Source: Siphlonurus alternatus (lineage: Eukaryota; Arthropoda; Insecta; Ephemeroptera; Siphlonuridae). From it: a stretch of 64,000 nucleotides of DNA. The DNA lies in assembly GCA_949825025.1 (NCBI GenBank), contig OX463782.1, positions 32,521,351 to 32,585,350 of the forward strand. Direction: 5' to 3'. Shown here in pieces: positions 59,943 to 64,000 of the stretch; within the stretch, counting starts at the first letter, position 1, and every line of letters starts with the position of its first letter. The notes beneath the pieces are model-generated. The model saw only the letters and a program-made list of their open reading frames with translations. It was not told where the DNA came from and searched no databases. The position numbers and the translations under genes are program-made.

Positions 59943-61116
59943 ACCCGTTCCTATGTATTATAATCAAGCTGTTATCAATTTTAGCAAGGAAAAATCAAAG
60001 AATATCTTGCTCAGATTAACATTTGTATTTTAATATAAATTATTCGCTCCTCTATCTACATTGATGATGTATTTAAATTTAAGTATTTTTTCTTTATTAT
60101 GTACTATTTTTTTCTCAAGTTACTGAATTATTAAATTTTTATGTATTTTTCACAATATGTATGAAGACTTTGAAGGTATTTGGGAACAGCTAGTGTTGTA
60201 TTTATTAATATTATGTTAACATTAATTTATATTTTTGATTCAATTGTTAAATTAAATCTTAGATTCAATATATGACGTGCTTTGTAATTTTAGTAAATAA
60301 TAAAATTTATTGATTTAATTAAGTTTATTAGGTATATTTTCTTAATTAATAAATCAATTAATAACCCAACTTTATACATTCACAAGATATAAAATAGATA
60401 GATAAAAATAGTTTCAAAACTGTACACTCAATAATACGTATAATAATATATAATTAAATAATAGAAACTTATACATTCAAATGATTCGAAAATTTAATGG
60501 AAGTTAATTCCTCACGATCAATTCATCACAATTATTATTATAATAAATAAGGAATGTAAATTTCGAGGAATTTATTCTTAATTAATGTACAGTTTCAAGA
60601 ACATCTTATTATTTGAAGTAAAAATAATCGTCAAAATGAAAAGAAAATGAATAATACATAATCTAAAATAGAAAATGCGCGTGAATAGAATAAAAAATTA
60701 AAAATTATTGCAGCCGTGTGGCGGCCGCTCGCTGGGTTTATATATTATTTATTATAATCATAATTTTCTATATAGCTAATATTATATAATTACTAGGTAT
60801 AATAATTATAAGCCAATTGTAATACATTTAATCTAACACTAGAGTGTATATAATATTTATAATAAGCAATTAATTAATTATTATATAATATTGCGTACAT
60901 TTTGAACAATAATTAACATTAATTTAATAATATATATATTATATTATTAATTAACAATTAATTATTATTAAATAATTAATTTAGCATTTATGATGCATAT
61001 ATTATTATGTATCATAAATAGAAAAATAATTAAAAGATATAATTAATTTAAAATATAATTGAACACATGGCAAGCAGCTAGTACAAATATTTTTTTTAAA
61101 AAGTATCGATTACTGT

Positions 61117-61117
<1 letters not shown>
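59943..61117 (+). other. GCC1 3' UTR and intergenic AT-rich sequence
   Basis: Nothing coding. AATAAA-type signal near 60299. A very AT-rich stretch around 60740-61060, plus an isolated GC patch with a NotI-type gcggccgc near 60721. Confidence 0.6.

Positions 61118-61168
<51 letters not shown>
61118..61168. repeat. Poly-T tract
   Basis: About 50 T in a row upstream of the last promoter. It could be an assembly-sensitive homopolymer or the tail of an inverted retroelement; no adjoining element is recognisable. Confidence 0.9.
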
Positions 61169-61264
61169 CTTTTAATTACCAATTTTTAGTTTCGTATATT
61201 TTTTATATAACAGTATTAACAACATAATATATCATACATCAAATTTACTTATGAATTTTAAATC

Positions 61265-61465
61265 ACTAGCTGGCCGCGGCCGATCAAGATGCACTGCAGT
61301 TTTCTACGCTCGATCATGCGCGGACGTTTTGCGAGGAGAGCGGAAGGTGCGTCTCGCGCATGCGGACACGGCCGGTGTCGCATTGATCAATTTGGACACA
61401 CAATATTCTGAAGAACAGACTCGAAACAAATAACAAATTATTTGGCTTGAATATCAACTGATATT
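61265..61465 (+). promoter_or_regulatory. Promoter and 5' UTR of the last gene
   Basis: A GC-rich, CpG-containing island in AT-rich sequence, with NRF1-like motifs (tcatgcgcgg at about 61313 and cgcgcatgcgga at about 61354), ending at the ATG at 61466. An open frame across it (61251-61433) has no known domain and stops before the ATG, so I treat the island as non-coding. Confidence 0.55.
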
Positions 61466-64000
61466 ATGTCAAGCCACAATGGAGGTAAGTTTGTGTTTTT
61501 ATTTTAGATTAATTAAAATGAAATAGGAATTATAATAATCAAGGGATCTAGTTAGAATCAAAAGTATTCCAAACGAAATAAGAAACTTATTGTTATTTTA
61601 TCATTGTAAAAAAATATATTTATCGAGCACCAAAATTTTATTATAACTTTACTAAGACTCGAGAAATAACGTAATGATTATACTTGCATGCAATATATGT
61701 CGTCGCATATATTATTGATATTCCTATAATATATATAAATCTAAAAGAAATTCATGAAAAATATAAACACTTAATTATATAACTTTTGATTTTCATAAAG
61801 TTATATTTAATTCATACTTCACTGTGTATGTGTACTCTGAATCTTTTATGTGATCGCCAAAGTTATAAACGAAAATTAGAGCTTTGACAGTAGTATGCAT
61901 GTTCTCCCATGCATGTTTTTTAAATTGCCCACATATGGGACGAGACACAATTTTCAATAAAAAAAATTATCAATCGATCTGTTGCAGTAAACAAAATGAA
62001 TCTAATTTAATAATTTAATCTAATTAATGGCCCTCTAATTTTCTTGCTCTCACGATAACGATCGATTTTTTGTTTATAAATCAAAACAAAAAAATGTAGA
62101 ATGCGAAAACGCACAAAATCCCCGACCGGCACATACAGTGTCTCGATCGTTTTGTGGGAATTATATATATTTATGACAAATTTGAGATAAGAAAGATATC
62201 ATACAGCATTCTTTGTAGTTATTTGCTTTCGAGCAGCTTAAATTTCAAAGCACACGTAAGAATACAGGTAAAACGCCTATGCTGATGCAACCCGCTAAGC
62301 ACGCCAGCTCAAACAGTGGCCTGCATGCAGGCGCTTTGTTCCATTCAATTAAAAAAGGTTTTTATTATAATTATGTTTTGAAACGTAAAATAGAACAATT
62401 ATTTAATTATTATAAAATAATAAATTTAGAGCTGTAAAAAAAGACAAGACAAATATAAATAAAGGATCACTATAGTATTTAATTATAGCTATATATCCAT
62501 TATACAGACTGTTCAATAATTCGTGATGTGTAAAGAGTCACGAGAGTTTTTTTTATTAATAATTAAAATTTCATATTAAATAATAGGGTATTGAAAATTT
62601 ATATTCCTACTAAAAACATGTCACAGATTTTGGTGTTTCTTTTGAAAATTTGATTTTTTTTTTTCCGTAATTTTTCTTATGAGAATTTTATATTAAATTT
62701 CAATACATTTTATATAAGTAACACAAATTATGGAACAGTCTGTATAATATATAAAAATATAATATACATATATAGTAGACTTTGTTACTTTGAAAAAATA
62801 TAATTATACAGTTATTTTCAGTTAAGAAATTTATCTAGAAAACTAGAGGAACTCTTTAATGGAGTATTGTCCTCAATTTTTTTATTGCAGAAATGGATAG
62901 AGGGTGCAAAGTTATGCTACCCTGATTTTTTTCAGATTTTTTAGAGCCCGGGAACTGTTTTTAAAAAATCATTGAAAGTTATTTTTGTGACGTCACGAGA
63001 CGCCGCTCCTTAAGAAAAAGATAGGACTTGTCGCCACGTGACGACACAAAAAGGACTTTCAATAATTTTTTAAAAATATACTTCCTGGGCTCCAAAAAAT
63101 CTGAAAAAAATCAGGGTAGCATAACTTAATTGCACGCTCTATCCATTTCTGCAATAAAAAAATTGAGGACAATACTCCATTATTTGTCTCTTATTACATA
63201 TAGTATAATAATATATACGAATAGAATCGAAGCCGGTTAGAATCGAAGCGTGAAAGACAATCAAGCGCCTTAAAGTATGCAACACTCCAAACATACTCAC
63301 TGAAACAGTAGCCTACTTGTCAGGCGCTAATTTTGCTCAATTGTTGCGACGGTAACTTATTATTAAATTTTTTCAGAACCTGCGGAGCTTACCGAAAATG
63401 TGGAACAGCTGCGAGCGCGTCTGGAGGCCATGAAAAGATTGATGGCTTCGAGTGAAAAAGAGTAAGAAGAAACTTCATACCTCTATAATTAGTATAATGG
63501 AGTGCCGACCTTAAAATTTTTTATTGCAGAAAATATGCTACTCTGATTTTTTTCAGATTTTTCTGAGACCGGAAAGTATTTTTTAAAAAAATATTGAAAG
63601 TCCATTTTGATGACGTCACGAGGCGCCTCTCCTTAAGAAAAGGATAGGACATTAACGCCCGTGACGTCATTTAAAACGGACTTTCAATATCTTTTTAAAA
63701 ATACTTCCCGGTCTATAAAAAATCTGAAAAAAAATCAGGGTAGCATAACTTTACACCCTCTATCCATTTCCGCAATAAAAAAAAATTAAGGTCAGTACTC
63801 CATTACCCAATAATAATGTTATTAATTGCATTAATATTTTATTAATATTTTAATTCCATTATTTACAGAGCTCAAAATTCAGCAAATGCTGAAGGAGGTT
63901 TAATCGGAAAGTTAAACGGAAGTGGAAAGAAGAACGCAGACTCCATTATTGATGGCAGTTTCTTGAGTGTTGTTTTTGGAGTTGTTTTGATTATGATTAT
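61466..64000 (+). CDS. Unrecognised small coiled-coil membrane protein, 3' truncated by window edge
   Basis: I do not recognise the family. Exons are 61466-61484 (19 nt: MSSHNG plus one base, donor gtaagt), 63377-63461 and 63869 to beyond the window. Junction phases close and the frame stays open for 78 residues. Residues about 7-35 (EPAELTENVEQLRARLEAMK, RLMASSEKE) predict an amphipathic, coiled-coil-prone helix. A polar Gly/Asn/Lys linker follows (GGLIGKLNGSGKKNADSI). From F66 the chain turns strongly hydrophobic (FLSVVFGVVLIMI), the start of a membrane span cut by the window end. There is no signal peptide, so a tail-anchored or type II protein is likely. The ATG was chosen because it directly precedes a consensus donor after a CpG-rich promoter. 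Both introns carry a TA-target MITE. Confidence 0.7.
62859..63180. mobile_element. TA-target palindromic MITE (copy 5)
   Basis: TA on both sides (62857-62858 and 63181-63182). Arms begin atggagtattgtcctcaatt; the loop holds one intact TGACGTCA (about 62989-62996) and its damaged partner on the other arm. It lies in intron 1 of the last gene. Its loop has the opposite orientation to that of copy 2. Confidence 0.9.
63497..63803. mobile_element. TA-target palindromic MITE (copy 6)
   Basis: TA on both sides (63495-63496 and 63804-63805). Arms begin atggagtgccgaccttaa. The left arm has lost the atggatagagggtgcaaagt block that the right arm keeps. Two TGACGTCA octamers flank the loop. It lies in intron 2 of the last gene. 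Confidence 0.9.

Noticed and set aside
61251..61433. Short plus-strand frame across the last promoter
   Set aside because: No domain or splice context, and it lies in a CpG-rich, NRF1-like island just before a better-supported ATG.

Overview
This is a eukaryotic nuclear window, AT-rich overall, with GC-richer coding exons that have canonical GT-AG boundaries and minimal introns of about 56-62 nt. A BTB protein with four tandem pipsqueak (psq) DNA-binding motifs and a tramtrack-type BTB domain points to an arthropod. I cannot say from sequence alone whether it is an insect or a crustacean. Six gene models are supported. I rebuilt their exons by hand from splice signals, reading phase and family similarity, and all internal exon phases close.

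Layout. (1) 1-15712, + strand: the downstream 15 coding exons of a K-Cl cotransporter (SLC12A4-7 / kazachoc family), from TM2 to the stop codon. The N-terminus lies left of the window. (2) 15713-33744: a long gene-poor stretch with several TGACGTCA sites and a plausible distant non-coding first exon at 20505-20616. (3) 33747-35065, + strand: a TP53INP/DOR autophagy and transcription co-regulator in three coding exons. (4) 40871-42525, - strand: a Myb/SANT-like (zeste/MSANTD3-type) DNA-binding protein with a C-terminal coiled coil. (5) 42697-48109: a 5.4-kb foldback transposon flanked by a perfect 9-bp duplication and made of mirrored arrays of a ~148-bp hairpin-bearing repeat. (6) 48892-54631, - strand: a pipsqueak-like BTB/HTH_psq regulator in nine coding exons. 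(7) 55480-59942, + strand: GCC1/GCC88, a trans-Golgi golgin with a C-terminal GRIP domain, head-to-head with the pipsqueak gene over a short shared promoter region. (8) 61466 to the window end, + strand: the start of an unrecognised small coiled-coil membrane protein.

The genes are unrelated housekeeping and regulatory loci, not an operon or pathway. The striking content is mobile DNA. It includes the large foldback element, six copies of a ~320-bp TA-target palindromic MITE family whose loop often carries TGACGTCA, two TTAA-target palindromic elements, a hAT-type MITE with a perfect 8-bp duplication plus a relic, a solo LTR, and several other hairpin elements. Most sit in introns. One MITE makes up 328 of the 379 nt of a KCC intron, and the foldback element lies 171 bp upstream of the start codon of the Myb/SANT gene.
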